DNA of 64,000 nt from Sipunculus nudus. Taxonomy: Eukaryota; Annelida; Sipuncula; Golfingiida; Sipunculidae. The position numbers were made by a program, and so were the translations under genes. Numbering within the stretch: the stretch's first letter is position 1; each line of letters begins with the position of its first letter. Shown here piece after piece: positions 12,466 through 24,058 of the stretch. Where the stretch lies: the NCBI GenBank assembly GCA_026874595.1, contig CM049312.1, forward strand, positions 32,067,956 to 32,131,955, in the 5' to 3' direction. The notes below the pieces were generated by a model that ran no database searches, was not told the origin of the DNA, and saw only the letters and a program-made list of their open reading frames with translations.

Positions 12466-12530
12466 ATGACTGCTACTACTACTACTTCTACCAGTGGTAG
12501 TAGCTAGTAGTAGTAGTAGAAGTAGTTAGA
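12466..12530. repeat. (CTA)n/(TAG)n inverted triplet repeat
   Basis: CTACTACTACTACTTCTACC is followed by GTGGTAGTAG and TAGTAGTAGTAGAAGTAG, so the two runs can pair as an imperfect hairpin. Confidence 0.85.
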
Positions 12531-12584
12531 ACGACTCTCTTTGGATCACAACCTATGAATAGTCATCGAATGAAGGTATAAAAG

Positions 12585-12850
12585 CACTCAGAGAGCGCAG
12601 ACCTCCGCCAAGTCAGGTCATTAGCCTCATATGGAACTGTCAGAAACGCAACATTTTTTTCTTTAAAATAATCCTGGATCAAGAATGTTTCCGTATCAAA
12701 ATTAAATCGATTTTTCCTTCGATCATTGCCGAGCTATCCTGCAGATTTCATCAAAATCCGTCGATAACTTTTTGACTAAATTTACTAACAGACAAACAAA
12801 CAAACCAACACCCGCAAAAAACATAATCCCTGCCGCTAAGGGGAGGTAAT
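12585..12850 (+). mobile_element. Marine-type retro-repeat 3' region, copy 1
   Basis: It contains GAGAGCGCAGACCTCCGCCA near the start, then TTTCATCAAAATCCGTCGAT, AACAGACAAACAAACAAACC and ends AGGGGAGGTAATAA. This ordered set of motifs is widespread in marine invertebrate genomes as the tail of non-LTR elements or their SINEs (recalled, not searched). No ORF is present. Confidence 0.55.
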
Positions 12851-13424
12851 AAACAGGTAAAGTTGAATATTTTGCAGACTAAAGCTAAGATTTATTATAT
12901 GTACGGAATGCGGGATGCGGAAAGCGTTTAAAATCGGTACACATATTGAGAAATAAAGAAGGTGAGATACCTCATGCGCGGACCCGGCATGCGGAATGCT
13001 TAAATATCCGTCAATAATGATCGCTATCTGTAGCGAACTTTTAAGTTTCCGGATGTCATCAAGGGGCAACACACAGAAAAAAATGCATGCCGCCGTGCAG
13101 GTTCACATGAGATCTCTCAACACACACGCCATATTCCGTAGATAAGGAATCTTACCCGCTACAACTGAAGAAACTAGCCCTCGAAACTTGCCAATGTCGG
13201 GTTTTTTTGCCCCATCTCCCGTCGGTGTTGAGGTTGGGGGAGCTTACGTCGTTTGATTTTAATTAAAACAGGGCCTAGGACTATGAAAACAACGACAAGT
13301 AACCGTGCCCCCCTGCTTTACGTTGATTTGCTGACACTTTTCAGGGAAATGGCAAGTACACGTGCAATGACGTCATTGTGCTCTATGACGTCACGAATCT
13401 CTCCAAATATGTCCTTCTCGTCAC
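12851..13424. other. Intergenic between two retro-repeat copies
   Basis: It holds the paired CREs. The ORF at 13253-13543 runs into the retro-repeat and shows no domain. Confidence 0.5.
13368..13393. promoter_or_regulatory. Two full CRE palindromes TGACGTCA, 18 bp apart
   Basis: TGACGTCA occurs at 13368-13375 and 13386-13393. CREs bind CREB/ATF dimers. The pair lies about 800 bp upstream of the candidate first exon at 14192 and just before a retro-repeat copy. Function is inferred only from the motif pair. Confidence 0.3.
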
Positions 13425-13645
13425 CTGTTAAACGTCCCAGTGTAAGCAAATTTGTATGCAACAGATCCCAAAAAAACCCCAGAGCTCATTGTTGCTTGTA
13501 TCATTGTCGAACTATCCCTGGAAATTTAATCAAACTACGTTGAGTAGTTTTTCTGTAATCTTGCCAACAGACAAACAGATAGACAAACATACGCTGCCCA
13601 AAACACAACTACCGCCCCTATAGGCTTGGCTGAGGTAATAATAAT
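13425..13645 (+). mobile_element. Marine-type retro-repeat 3' region, copy 2 with simple-repeat tail
   Basis: Alignable to 12620-12850: ATTGTCGAACTATCC, TTTAATCAAACTACGTTGAG, GCCAACAGACAAACAGATAG, ending GGCTGAGGTAATAATAATAA and then (AAC)n. A 3' simple-repeat tail in the same orientation fits insertion by target-primed reverse transcription. Confidence 0.55.
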
Positions 13646-13779
13646 AACAACAACAACAACAAAAATAATAATATAATAAGATAGTACGGTTATATCTGTC
13701 ATGAATGGGGCGAACTTATAATAAATTACGTTACGGTAGAGTGATGTACATTTACGGAAAGGAGATGACTTCAGGAAAC

Positions 13780-14191
13780 CCGGACCCCGGAAAACCGGGA
13801 TGGTGTCAAGGTCAGATGCGACGGGGACAAACTCGTTTAGCGGCTTTAATATCGACCAAGCATGAGACGAGTAGGGGAGGCCGGGGCACACTTCTAGCGG
13901 GCTAAACATAATGGCACGCCAGCCAGCAGGCAATGGCACTGGGAGCATCCCGGACTGCTTGCAGTGACGGCGACATAAAGCTGACTTGTTCCCATATTAG
14001 TGAATGCGATGGCAGGCATTCCGCCGCGGCCGGCTGGACCTACTGGCTTCTCAGTTCTTAGTCTTACATGGTCGTGATGCGTAGACTGAAGACCAGCGGC
14101 CTGGACCAGCAGGAATTGTTCTAATGGTGCACCTCCGGGGTTTACATTCTGTTCTCAGGCCACAGGAACTGGCAGTGCTGTCTGCTTGACC
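13780..14191 (+). promoter_or_regulatory. CpG-rich patch, possible promoter/5' UTR
   Basis: This is the most GC- and CpG-rich stretch of comparable length in the first half of the window (for example CATTCCGCCGCGGCCGGCTG near 14018). It ends at the Kozak-type ATG at 14192. No TATA box is seen. It could equally be the body of an unrecognised repeat. Confidence 0.3.
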
Positions 14192-14298
14192 ATGGCAGCC
14201 TCAAACACATTGAATTCCGCGGTGTCTTACGTTGACTTTCCCCCACGTTGCGCTGGAGCCGGCAGCGTTATATGCAGTCCGGATTATGAGCGCTTTGA
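14192..14298 (+). CDS. Possible first coding exon in a CpG-rich patch
   Basis: The ATG at 14192 has strong Kozak context (A at -3, G at +4) and opens 35 codons plus two bases, beginning MAASNTLNSAVSYVDF and containing two Cys. An in-frame TAG follows at 14300-14302. It is avoided if splicing uses the donor GA|GTAGGT with GT at 14299-14300, leaving phase 2. The ORF sits at the end of a stretch (about 13780-14305) that is clearly richer in G+C and CpG than the AT-rich surroundings, as expected for a promoter and 5' exon. The donor is only fair and no downstream exon was recognised. I do not recognise the peptide. It may instead be a chance ORF in a GC-rich relic. Confidence 0.3.
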
Positions 14299-14304
14299 GT
14301 AGGT

Positions 14305-15065
14305 ACCTTTTCTTTAGGTGCATGATTTTTGTTGTGCTATTTGTTAAAATCCACGATTTAGATACAGTAACAATCCTTGTATACCCCTAAAAAGCCTGGC
14401 AGGCCAGGGTTGGTGTGCAGCAACGAGTCTAGCACTGCATATTTTGAGGAGGTAACCCTGGGCCTTGCGGATATGTCTTTTGTGACGTTTTTCTTCGTGC
14501 TTTCACAAAAGTAACGATCGATTTGACTGTAAGAGCTTGCACGATAAGCCTAGCTTAGAGGAAAATAGGCGGCTAGGGGCCTGTATTGTCGGTGACAGGA
14601 ACAACACAAGCCCCATCGCTGGAAAGCGCTTGACTGAACATAGTAAACAGCTTATACTGTGTTCAATTTGTCATCTGTTATGACATACGGAGCTGTGTTC
14701 AGGAGGGCTTTTTTATATATTAACTGAACTATGAACGCTTGACAGCCGGACCTTAATTTGACGGGAAGCTAACCGAGTGCTTCTGACGTCCACACTCAAT
14801 TACAATCCCTCAATACCTTACTACCGTTCTGTGTATTAAGTCTCCAGGGGTAAAAAAAAATCTAGCACTTTTCATAAGCTTGTTTACATCCAGTCAGTAG
14901 GAGAAAGCTAATTAGAATATATGCTTCTCATGACATAAAATCGATTCACAGGGATCGTTCATTGTGTCCACCAAGCGGTTTGTTTCGTGCAATGTCTCAG
15001 TATAAGATATTATATCACCTTTAAAATTGGCAGCATGGTAGACTAGTTTGTACATGTTATATATC
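14305..15065. other. Possible intron of the 14.2-kb candidate, otherwise empty
   Basis: Average composition with no further exon recognised. Confidence 0.4.
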
Positions 15066-15371
15066 TAAGGCCAACAAAATAAGCGTACGGTTCTCAGGCA
15101 CTTTAAAAAAAAAAAAAATCAGTGCGGGCGGGCAATTTTTTGTTTTACCTTTTTTTTTGTATGTTTCGATAAAATGTCACATAATCAGGGAAAAGCATGA
15201 TAATAACAGATTTTTTTGCAAAACAGGTAAAAGCATTACATAAAAAGGAAATCTTATACAAATTGTGTAATTTTATCTTCTTGAAAGATGAAGAACAAAA
15301 TAAAAATAGTTTTATACTGGGGGTTAAATTTGACGCGGGCGGTGCGTGGGAACCATACTTTTTTGGCCTAA
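15066..15371 (+). mobile_element. TAAGGCC-ended MITE, copy 1
   Basis: 306 bp. The left end, TAAGGCCAACAAAATAAGCG then GGTTCTCAGGCAC, is mirrored by the right end GGGAACCATAC then TTTTTTGGCCTAA. The shared interior includes GCGGGCGGGC, TCAGGGAAAAGCATGATAAT, ATTTTATCTTCTTGAAAG and GACGCGGGCGGTGC. A 95-codon ORF spanning much of it is not kept in the other copies and is spurious. Confidence 0.7.
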
Positions 15372-18121
15372 CTGATCACACATGTAAGTACGCAAATAGC
15401 AACATGGTTGGTAATCTTTTTAATACATATATATCAACTCTACAATCTTATATCACCGGTAAAGTTAGCAGCATGGTAGACTAGCTGATACATTTGTATA
15501 TGTCACTGATCACACATAGAGGAACAAAAATAGCATTAAGGTTGTAAATCTTGTGAATACGGGTGAATATTCGTCATTCGGTGTTTCAGACCAAAGATAA
15601 AATGCTTTAATATATGTGAGCCGTGTCAATTACTTTCATCCCTGTGTAAACTGGTTACATGTAAAGCTTTTTCATAAACAATAAATAAATAATATCAGTG
15701 TAATATTTATGTCAAATTGCAGAAAAATTGAAATCAAATACATTCGTATATATATTATAACTCTGTATAATACTTCATTGCCTAAACAACTCAACTCTCT
15801 GGTTGTAAAGAAATGAAAAGATAAATATTTCCAAATGTACAAAGAAAAGATATTCTAGAAACATTCAAGAATCGTCAGGATGTATAACGACATTGAAAAA
15901 AAAATATTTCTCGAAAGGTTAAGTACAGCATATGTATCTTAGACTAAGAAATACTGTCAGCCTGACTTGAGAATTAATAATCACTAAAACTCAAATTTTA
16001 GCAGCATGTTATATATCGAGAGATTCACAGGACACGGGCTTCACATCACAATATAGATCAGCCCTCACTTCCTAAATTCTTTTATCATCTGAAGCACTAG
16101 ACGGAGCTGTCGAAACATTTTGTGTTTTAAACATTAACTACAGCGGGGAGCCATCCCATAATTTCCATGTCTTATATGCTATCAAGAACGTGACCAGGAA
16201 TATATTTAGACATAGTCATACGCGAGCATTTAATTTATCATAAACTGAAGTAGCAAAAAATTACCGTAATAAACGGAGAAATGTAACCACGTGACCAAAT
16301 ATTTATTCAGAAATGGTCGTACATGAGCTTTGAATTTAACCGGAAATTACAGTGAAATAATACCGTAAATGACCCGAGAAATTACCGTAAATGCTCGTTG
16401 AGAAATTCCGCATGCATCGTTTTTAGCACAGAGCATAGAAACGCAAACACAGCTGCGGTATAAAATCCCCGTAAGTTGTTAGAAGCAGTTATGAAAATTG
16501 TATTTGACAGTATGGCTTGTATTATGGTTATTTTGTAGTAAACACAAACATAAACTGGAGAGGAAATGGTCCCGTCGAGCCTATCTGATCGATAGTCCGG
16601 TTTTTGTGATGTCTCGCTGTCCCAGGATTATGATATAAACGCCCTAACCATTAACAGTAATATTGTTTACATGTAATTTACGACCACAACAGTATGCTGC
16701 AATAATTATCAATATGTTACCGGAGAGTAAGTCATTGTAACATTTAGTGTGTTAAAATATATGCTGGTAGTAAAAACGGTGAATATGGGGAAGGTTTATA
16801 GTACGCAGGTGAATCGTCAGGTGAACGGACGGTATGAAACATCTGTTTCACGATTCACAGCACAGGTTTTTAGATATACATGTAGTACTTCAACGGTTAG
16901 AGCCATGGATTATTAGCAATATAAATATGGCAATGTAAAATGTATTGAATAAAAAGACCATATTGTATTCACCATGGGCTTTATTAGAGGGCCGATAAAT
17001 CGTATCTATAATATCTCTACTTTACTTGGGGATGAGCCTTTGTTACATTATAGACTATATATATGTGCATGTACATACATACGGAGTTTTCTACACAGAC
17101 AGCCAATAGAATTCCACGAAAACTATCAATACCGAGTACATATTATCAAAGAAAAAAATAAAAGAGTGGTCTCTCTATGACGCAAGATAACATTTCGCAT
17201 ATTATACGGGTAAAAAAATGTTTTTAACTATGTTAATTTTCTACATTCGAAGCCCTGTGATAAATGTGCAGATTACCTGGAATCCAAATATATTGGTTAT
17301 ATTTAGCTTCACAGTAGAGTTCATATATCTAATTATGTATGTTAAATAAGTAAATATTGAAAACAGAAACATAGAATAACGCTCGCACACAGGTTAAGAT
17401 AAAACGTTAGTATCAAAACACTATTAATAAAAGTATTTTGTAAGCAAGTTGATAGCCGTGTACATTAAGGTTTTTGTCTTTTAAAGTGTAGCTATACGAC
17501 CTTCCTGTAAAAACTCGCATCTGCTGTGTTTGGGCAGAGTGAACGTTTTCCGGAATGAAGCATATTACATAACAGAAACAATCTCCATCAAAAACATTGA
17601 TCTAATATAGGATTTTTAAAACTTTTTTTAAAACTTTTATCATTTGAGATGTGGCAGATACGATCTCTACCGATATAAATCGACCCGATCACTCTTTGCT
17701 CCTCTTTGCCTGCAGCTGTCGCTTGTGTGGAGGGGAGGTAAAGGTGTTTTCATTATGATATTCTTTTTCGATATAATAGATACGAACTCTTTGTTCTGGT
17801 CGGCTGCAAGTCGCCAGTGCATTACGCCAGTGTTTTGAGAAAGGTTAAACTGCTACAAATCCTACTCACAAGTTTTCGAAAATATGTGTCAGGGATAATG
17901 GGTACATACATATTTTCCCCACTATGCTATGAGGCTTCTAAGTACACCAGTGACTTAGGTATAAATGTGTTAAAGGGCTTAGATACGGTGCATTAAAACA
18001 TTTAACATATATCTTGTTTTCAAGGTAAATAACATGATCGTGAATGATTATTTATGTAAAGTGACAAATTACATATTTGTCCAAGATTCTCTATGTTATG
18101 TGGAATGTGGACTGCACATGC
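15372..18121. other. Intergenic, no gene recognised
   Basis: AT-rich. GAGAAATTACCGTAA-type motifs recur loosely at 16255-16410. No exon or RNA gene is recognised. Confidence 0.6.
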
Positions 18122-18180
18122 GGATCCAGGGGGGGTCCAGGGGGTCCCCCTTTTCCTAAATCCTGGATCCGCCCCTGGAA
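18122..18180 (-). mobile_element. GGATCCAGG palindromic MITE, minimal deleted copy
   Basis: Only the two termini remain, almost back to back: GCGGATCCAGGGGGGGTCC on the left and CCTAAATCCTGGATCCGCCC on the right. The ends match those of 55902-56109 in reverse orientation. The interior has been lost. Confidence 0.55.
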
Positions 18181-20884
18181 TGTATGCAGCAAGTTAAACC
18201 AGTTAACATGCATATGTTCAGAGTGAAGAGAGTGAACGTTTCTTGGATTCTGTCAAAATGTGATTTGAAGTTTGAAACAAGTAGTCCCGACCGTTCCTAC
18301 CATCCATATCTGGAAGGGGTTTACTTTGAGTTGACACGACCTCTGGCGGAAGGGTTTTCTATTCTGTGTCGGGTATATTGTTTCCAAGCCATTTGCTTTC
18401 ATAGCCACGGCAGGCACAGTCTCCTCGATTCCAGACAGCGTGCCTATCATTAGTACTGGTGACTACAATAAATAAAAGAAACCCATCCGTTGTTCCCTGA
18501 CGCAGGTGTTGGAGAACTCCCATAACGCCTGACAATTTGTGATTTAGCAGGCAGCCAGACCGTCTTTTTTTATGTGTAGTTTCATAGCAGCTCATGACCC
18601 AAAATTGGGATTCTGTGCGAAGCGGACTTGGTTTCAAACGTGGAGCTATCCTCCGATGGATTGAACGGCTCATTATCAAAAATCAAACAATGGCTTCCCA
18701 GAGACAGGTACGAGTTAAAATAGAATGGCACAAAACGGACAGTGTTCTCCCTGCGATGTAAAGGGGAAAATAAACCAACTGGTACAGTTTTATGTGGCGC
18801 TCCGGGTCCAATTACACCAGCGATACGAGGTGCAGGTTAGACAAGCTGCACCATTAAGGTCGGCCATGCTTTTTGTTTAAACGGAACTTTACGGCCTGCT
18901 TTTTGTTTAAACGGAACTTTACGGTACTGACGCGGCTACCACGGCCGAGGTGTATTAAATAAAACGGCCCCACGAAGCATAAATTGGAACATTAAAAAAA
19001 CATGGCGCTCGTTTTAATTTCCACTCATGTAACTTATTTGATTTAATTTTCATTTACTGCAGAGTAATGAATGTTTAATGTTTACTGAATCACGTAAAAC
19101 GAAAATTTGCTTTTCTTCAAAGGAGATATCGTCTTGACATCTTCTTTACCGGGCTAGAATGTATTGTTGGTGCCATATATATTATTGTATGAACAAGCGA
19201 GCCAGTTTAACAAATTTATGAAACAGAGGCGGTATCCCTACTCTATTCAACATTAACTCCATAAAACAAGAAAGACAAGTACCGGTTTTTCAGACTTACA
19301 AAACTATTTCTTCGCATTTTTTTATGATGGGTACTCATTTTTCAGTTCATCTTTTGGAGCACTAGATTACCTTGTACTAGGTACTATCATACATACTAAA
19401 TACATGTTGAATTTAACAGAATATAGCATAAATCTTGCACAGGTGTGTAGAGTGGATCTTGCGTAGATTGTTAATTAGACACAATTAATTAGTGCACTTC
19501 TTTCCATAACTCTATTTAAAATTCAATGTTTACAATGGAGTTAGGTATTTTCAGGAAATACTTTCTGTCTCAACGTGGTTCATCATCACCATAAAGGATT
19601 TCCAGCAGATACTTTGTAATCATAGGCTTGTATTATCTATCGATATATGGATGAAAGAAAACTAGTGTATGGACATGATAATCGATGACTCTGCCAAGAA
19701 AAGTTGCCATTTCACAAGTACATTCTTCTGGGGAAAAAAGTGTTTCAAGCTAAATTATTTTCACTTGAAATATTAACTTTTGGCCGCCCAAAACCAAATT
19801 GTTTTATGGGCTGTGGTGCCAAAGTATGGAGCGGGTAATTGTTGTTTAAATTTCGATAATAAAATTTATCGTTTCTTTCTGTTAAGCAGGCCAACTAAAA
19901 CTCACTTATTTGATTAGATTTTCTTTGTTCCTCTAGATTATGATGCAAACAGGGAAACAGTGAATGTATCTTATTTCCTCTTTTTGATTATTCATGCAAT
20001 ATTAGGTACAACTGAAAGGAAAATAAATATATTTCCTGTTTTGGTCCCATTGTCTGATTGAAGACAAAGGCAACGACAATAAGAATGGTATATTAATGTT
20101 AAGCAACTGGTGTTCAGTATTTTGTATGCGAAGGGCTTCAAACAATTTAGAAGTCATAACCTGTTTGTAAGAACGAACAAACTTCAATGGTTCTTATCAC
20201 ATTCGACTATTTATCTTTGACGCCTCTGACTGTGCATGTCCTTTAGCTTGATGATTTTTATTATTTGTCTATTCACAAACAAAAACAGATGCAACCATAG
20301 ACCATTTGGAAGATACATATTTTCAAAAGTCATGAAGCATGTTTCAATGGGAAAGGGAATTTATCAAATTTTGTTGACTAATATTGGATCATTTAGTTGT
20401 AAAAAGTTAAGGATGGTTTGGGTTTAAAGGGGTAAATATATCTCCTCATATAATGCCTACCACATGATTGACGAGGCCAAATATTGTCTGTTGCACATCT
20501 GCTGTGATAAAATTTTCCCACACAGCTTACAGTTTAATATATAGACAGTCTGAAGAAACCAGACACTTTTATCTTTAAAAAAAGGAAGACTATATGGGTA
20601 GTATACTAATATTTAGAAAACAAATATCTCACAAGATCATATTGAGTGATACACATATATGCAGTTATGATGTTTCAATTACATTCGAAATAACTGAAAT
20701 CTGTCAAAGCATTTCATAAAAGGAGATCACTGAAGTTTAGTAGCTTGTTTACTTTTGCGACTAAGAAAGCAGTGCGGGATCCACGATTTCTTTAATAGGT
20801 GGTTGCTTGGAGCTCCTGCTTAGAAATGCCAACACACCTGCAGCTGCTTTTAAAACTCTTAAAATTTGTCATCAAGTAAAATTC
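18181..20884. other. Intergenic, no gene recognised
   Basis: It contains the 30-bp repeat. Overlapping ORFs on both strands at 18184-18679 have no recognisable family. A stretch ACGGTCGGGACTACTTGT (minus, about 18288) resembles ACGGACGGGACTACTTGT at about 52745, possibly a minor repeat. Confidence 0.55.
18867..18926. repeat. 30-bp perfect direct tandem repeat
   Basis: TGCTTTTTGTTTAAACGGAA followed by CTTTACGG occurs at 18867 and again at 18897 without mismatch. Confidence 0.9.
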
Positions 20885-20985
20885 ACAAATGTACATTTAC
20901 TTATGCAAGAATGAACATTGGAATATGGGCCGAATAGCATCCCACAATGGGGATCCCCTATATGGCGGAGGCTTGCATTCCTTAG
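20885..20985 (+). repeat. TATGGGCCGAA dispersed repeat, copy 2
   Basis: TTCACAAATGTACATTTACT, GGAATATGGGCCGAATAGCA and TATATGGCGGAGGCTTGCAT align with the copy at the start of the window. Confidence 0.5.
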
Positions 20986-21773
20986 GATTCGGGTGTCTAG
21001 TTTAGAATTTTTATAACAGACCTTTACCTTTGTCTGCTTAATCAAGAAATGGAAATATTTAAAATATCTTGAAATTTCTTTTGATAAATGAAACCTTAAA
21101 AAATGTGCATATGCTGGAAAGTCAGAATGAAAATTTTAAAAGACCTCTGATTTCAGTTACAAGATTTGCAAGAACAGATATTATGGCTTGTTGTAAATAA
21201 AGGTTCACACAGTTATGTATTTCCTGACATATATATTTAATAGCGTGCCTGTGAAAAGTTAATGTATAGAGGGGATACATAAAGGCCGGCCTTGTTTCAA
21301 AACAAAGGTTCTGACAGGTTTAGAATCCAGTTTTGAGCAGCCAGCCCTAATATTTTTAGGTTTTTAGGACCTGAGCAGTCGCTAAGAGACAGAATTCATA
21401 AAAACGTTTAGCAGTAACCGCCAGAGGGGGTTCTTTAATCTTCTAATGGAAGGTAGGTTATCCACCTCAGTCGGTCCAGTACATCAAACAAGCGGCTTAT
21501 TACTTTGCCACCTACGTTTAGTTCAATGGTATACTTGTTTATTACTGTACTCGAGCTAGCCGTCAATCATACACCAAAACGCATTTCCTAAATTGAGCAA
21601 CGGCATGAATGAGAAACACCCTTGCTTACTTCAGGAGAATTATTTTGCTGTTGATCTCAATTCCTTTCTTTTTGTAATATGTTTTTGGCTCTTCTCGCTG
21701 CCCTTTTTCCTTAGTTCGTTCATCAGCTCTGTATTTCTTCCCGTTAAGATTGTATCATCATTTACATATTCCG

Positions 21774-21776
<3 letters not shown>

Positions 21777-21814
<38 letters not shown>
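21777..21814. repeat. (CT)n microsatellite
   Basis: About 19 uninterrupted CT units. Confidence 0.98.
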
Positions 21815-21817
<3 letters not shown>

Positions 21818-23025
21818 TATATTCGCCTTCTGGCATGTCCTAGTGTATCGCTTTCTTTCCCCAGCAGTGGTAACTATGTGTACTCTTCAAACGCGGAAAA
21901 ATATGGTATGTGTAAACTTTATTATCTTTAAAAAATAAATTATACTTTGATGGACAGGCCATTAGGATTATGACCGAGGGCGCAACCCTACCTTCAAATT
22001 GGTTTTATCGACCAATGGCGCGTGACTTAAAGACTTCTCTCTTATAACTGCCTGAGACTCACTTGTTAATCACTTTGTATTACTTCATAATCAGCGATGC
22101 TTGTTTCATGACAGCTGTTGCGTACATTTAACTATTAGGGCCACTGCTGCACGTAATGTGAAAAATGGGCATTGTTTCATGTTTGCTGAGATAACGGTAA
22201 CCGCTGATGAGGGTACTAATTACTAGTATGTATAACTGTCAATAATAACAGATGTTCCTTTGATAAATATTGCCAACCTGGAACAAATTGCTTTCAGCTT
22301 AACGTATGAGGAAAAGAACATTCCATAATTATTCCAGAAACACCTTTCACTGGTTTTAAAGCATAGAATTGTAAACCAAGTCATCACTATGGATATCAAA
22401 CTGTAATTAAAAAAAAAAGGTTAAGTTTACATAATCATTTATGACATAGAATCGTCATTAGGGGTACTTTAATTGGTTAATGGCTAAAACTCTGCGGGTT
22501 TAAATGGTCTCCTATGGAGAGTTTACCAATGAAGATCAGGTTAATTGCTCCATGTTCCCAGGTGTATTTTCCCAGACGTTGCTGTTTCCTGTTCAGATCC
22601 CCTAAGCTTAAACTGGATTCATGAAGTAACGGTCGAAAGGTCCTCCCTTACATAGCTCGTGGAAGATGAAGCTAATTAGGGCCTCAACAGAACCTCAATA
22701 AGCAGTCTTATGGCTAGGGAATAAATAATATGGTATATTCGAGCCGAACTTTTTTCAATTTGCATTTATGAGTCTTCTGCTCCTGGATCTGTATGATATA
22801 TATCTATTTGTGACTTTTCTGCCCTGTCATGTCTGATATTCCGATCAGTTCCAGACAATAGGACCAGGTGTAATAAATGTAATGACAGGTTTAATGCCAC
22901 AAGTATGTCTTCCCAGCAGATGAAATTGATATATTACCATGGCAACGACCCCATACATCCTTAAACAGCGCTGGCTCCTGTTTTTTGTATACTCATAAAC
23001 AGTTATATAACGAACAAGGGAATGT

Positions 23026-23085
23026 ACACACACACACACACACACATATATGTGTGTGTGTGTGTGTGATTGTGTGTGTGTGTTT
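23026..23085. repeat. Palindromic (AC)n-(AT)3-(GT)n microsatellite
   Basis: Ten or so AC units, ATATAT, then GT units form an almost perfect self-complementary tract. A further GT run follows one interruption. Confidence 0.95.
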
Positions 23086-23159
23086 TTGTATTGTTCAAAC
23101 ATTATATCATCAGTCAAAGAATTGTGCTACAACTTTTAAAGAAGCTCCCCTAACGATGT

Positions 23160-23945
23160 CCTAAGCCTTTAGTGTACAAACAATCTACGATTTTGACTGT
23201 CGTGCGATTTCAGAAGGGCTACGACAGATGGTACCGTCGTAGGTTTGGTAGAGCTTTTATAGTTTCGTGGAAGCGTTCACATATAAAATATATGTTATAC
23301 GACGATCGTGGGAAAATTGGTCAGGGCTGCAGTCTAAATCTATTCGTACGCTATTCGTACGAGGTCGTACCAGGTCCCTACGATGGCCGTAAAACAAAAG
23401 AAAAATTTCCTCAATTTTTTTTGTCATAGACCTGTTGTATATGTATTGTGCGAGGTATGTGACTTAGGCTGTCGAAGGAATGACCTAGAACGGTAGAACA
23501 TTCGTAAGACCGTCATAAGTAGAACTGGGTCAATAGTTGGGCTATCGTAGGAAAGTCCTACGATTCGTAGGGCCTCAGATAGCCAAATATAGGACGAAAG
23601 TCATTGGTTTATCGTAACACAGTCGTAAGGCATCGTACAAAAGACGTACGAGATCGGCCTGACATAAAGAATAACCTACGACGCTGAAAATAATGTACGC
23701 TCTTTACACAGCCTACTCCCTATATCGTAAGTTGCTTCATTAGAAGCGTAAGATTTCCGCTGCCTCGGGAGCGTAAACATAATGTTGACATGTTCATGTT
23801 TGACAAGGGTCTACGATAGCTTTTCCGTCGCAGAACACCTGAATATCGTACGAAACACCCACGACCACGATTCTAGGAAGGTCCCAAATTTTCTGTCGTA
23901 GACCTGTCGTCTCTGTGTTGTGTAATCTTTGTGACTTAGGCTTAA
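23160..23945. repeat. CGTA/TACG-rich dispersed repeat block
   Basis: Dozens of CGTA or TACG tetramers occur in under 800 bp of an otherwise CpG-poor sequence (for example TCGTACGCTATTCGTACGAG, ATCGTACGAAACACC). A segment TAGACCTGTTGTATATGT to GTGACTTAGGCT near 23420 recurs near 23898, so it also has internal direct repeats. GCTGCCTCGGGAGCG at 23760 is the reverse complement of a motif at 31195 and 47551. Confidence 0.6.
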
Positions 23946-24058
23946 ATAAAATGTGATAGGTTATTCACGATACATCGATATGTCTGTGTCCGTCTTCTTT
24001 AATTATTCTTACTCTTCTTAACTGTTATAGGTTCGAATGTTATCAAAATAAAAACAAG

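Larger units (their letters stand above)
10527..12584. other. Intergenic, no gene recognised
   Basis: It holds a short (AC)n near 10898, a C10 run at 11265, and the AT and CTA microsatellites. The ORFs crossing the microsatellites are spurious. Confidence 0.6.
20986..23159. other. Intergenic, no gene recognised
   Basis: It holds the CT and palindromic AC/GT microsatellites. ORFs through them are not credible. Confidence 0.6.

Noticed and set aside
13535-13948. 137-codon minus-strand ORF
   Set aside because: It overlaps the retro-repeat tail and its (TAA)n(AAC)n run, which generates the hydrophobic IIIFVVVVVIIIT stretch. Not a membrane protein.
15197-15484. 95-codon plus-strand ORF
   Set aside because: It lies mostly within MITE copy 1 and is not open in the other two copies.
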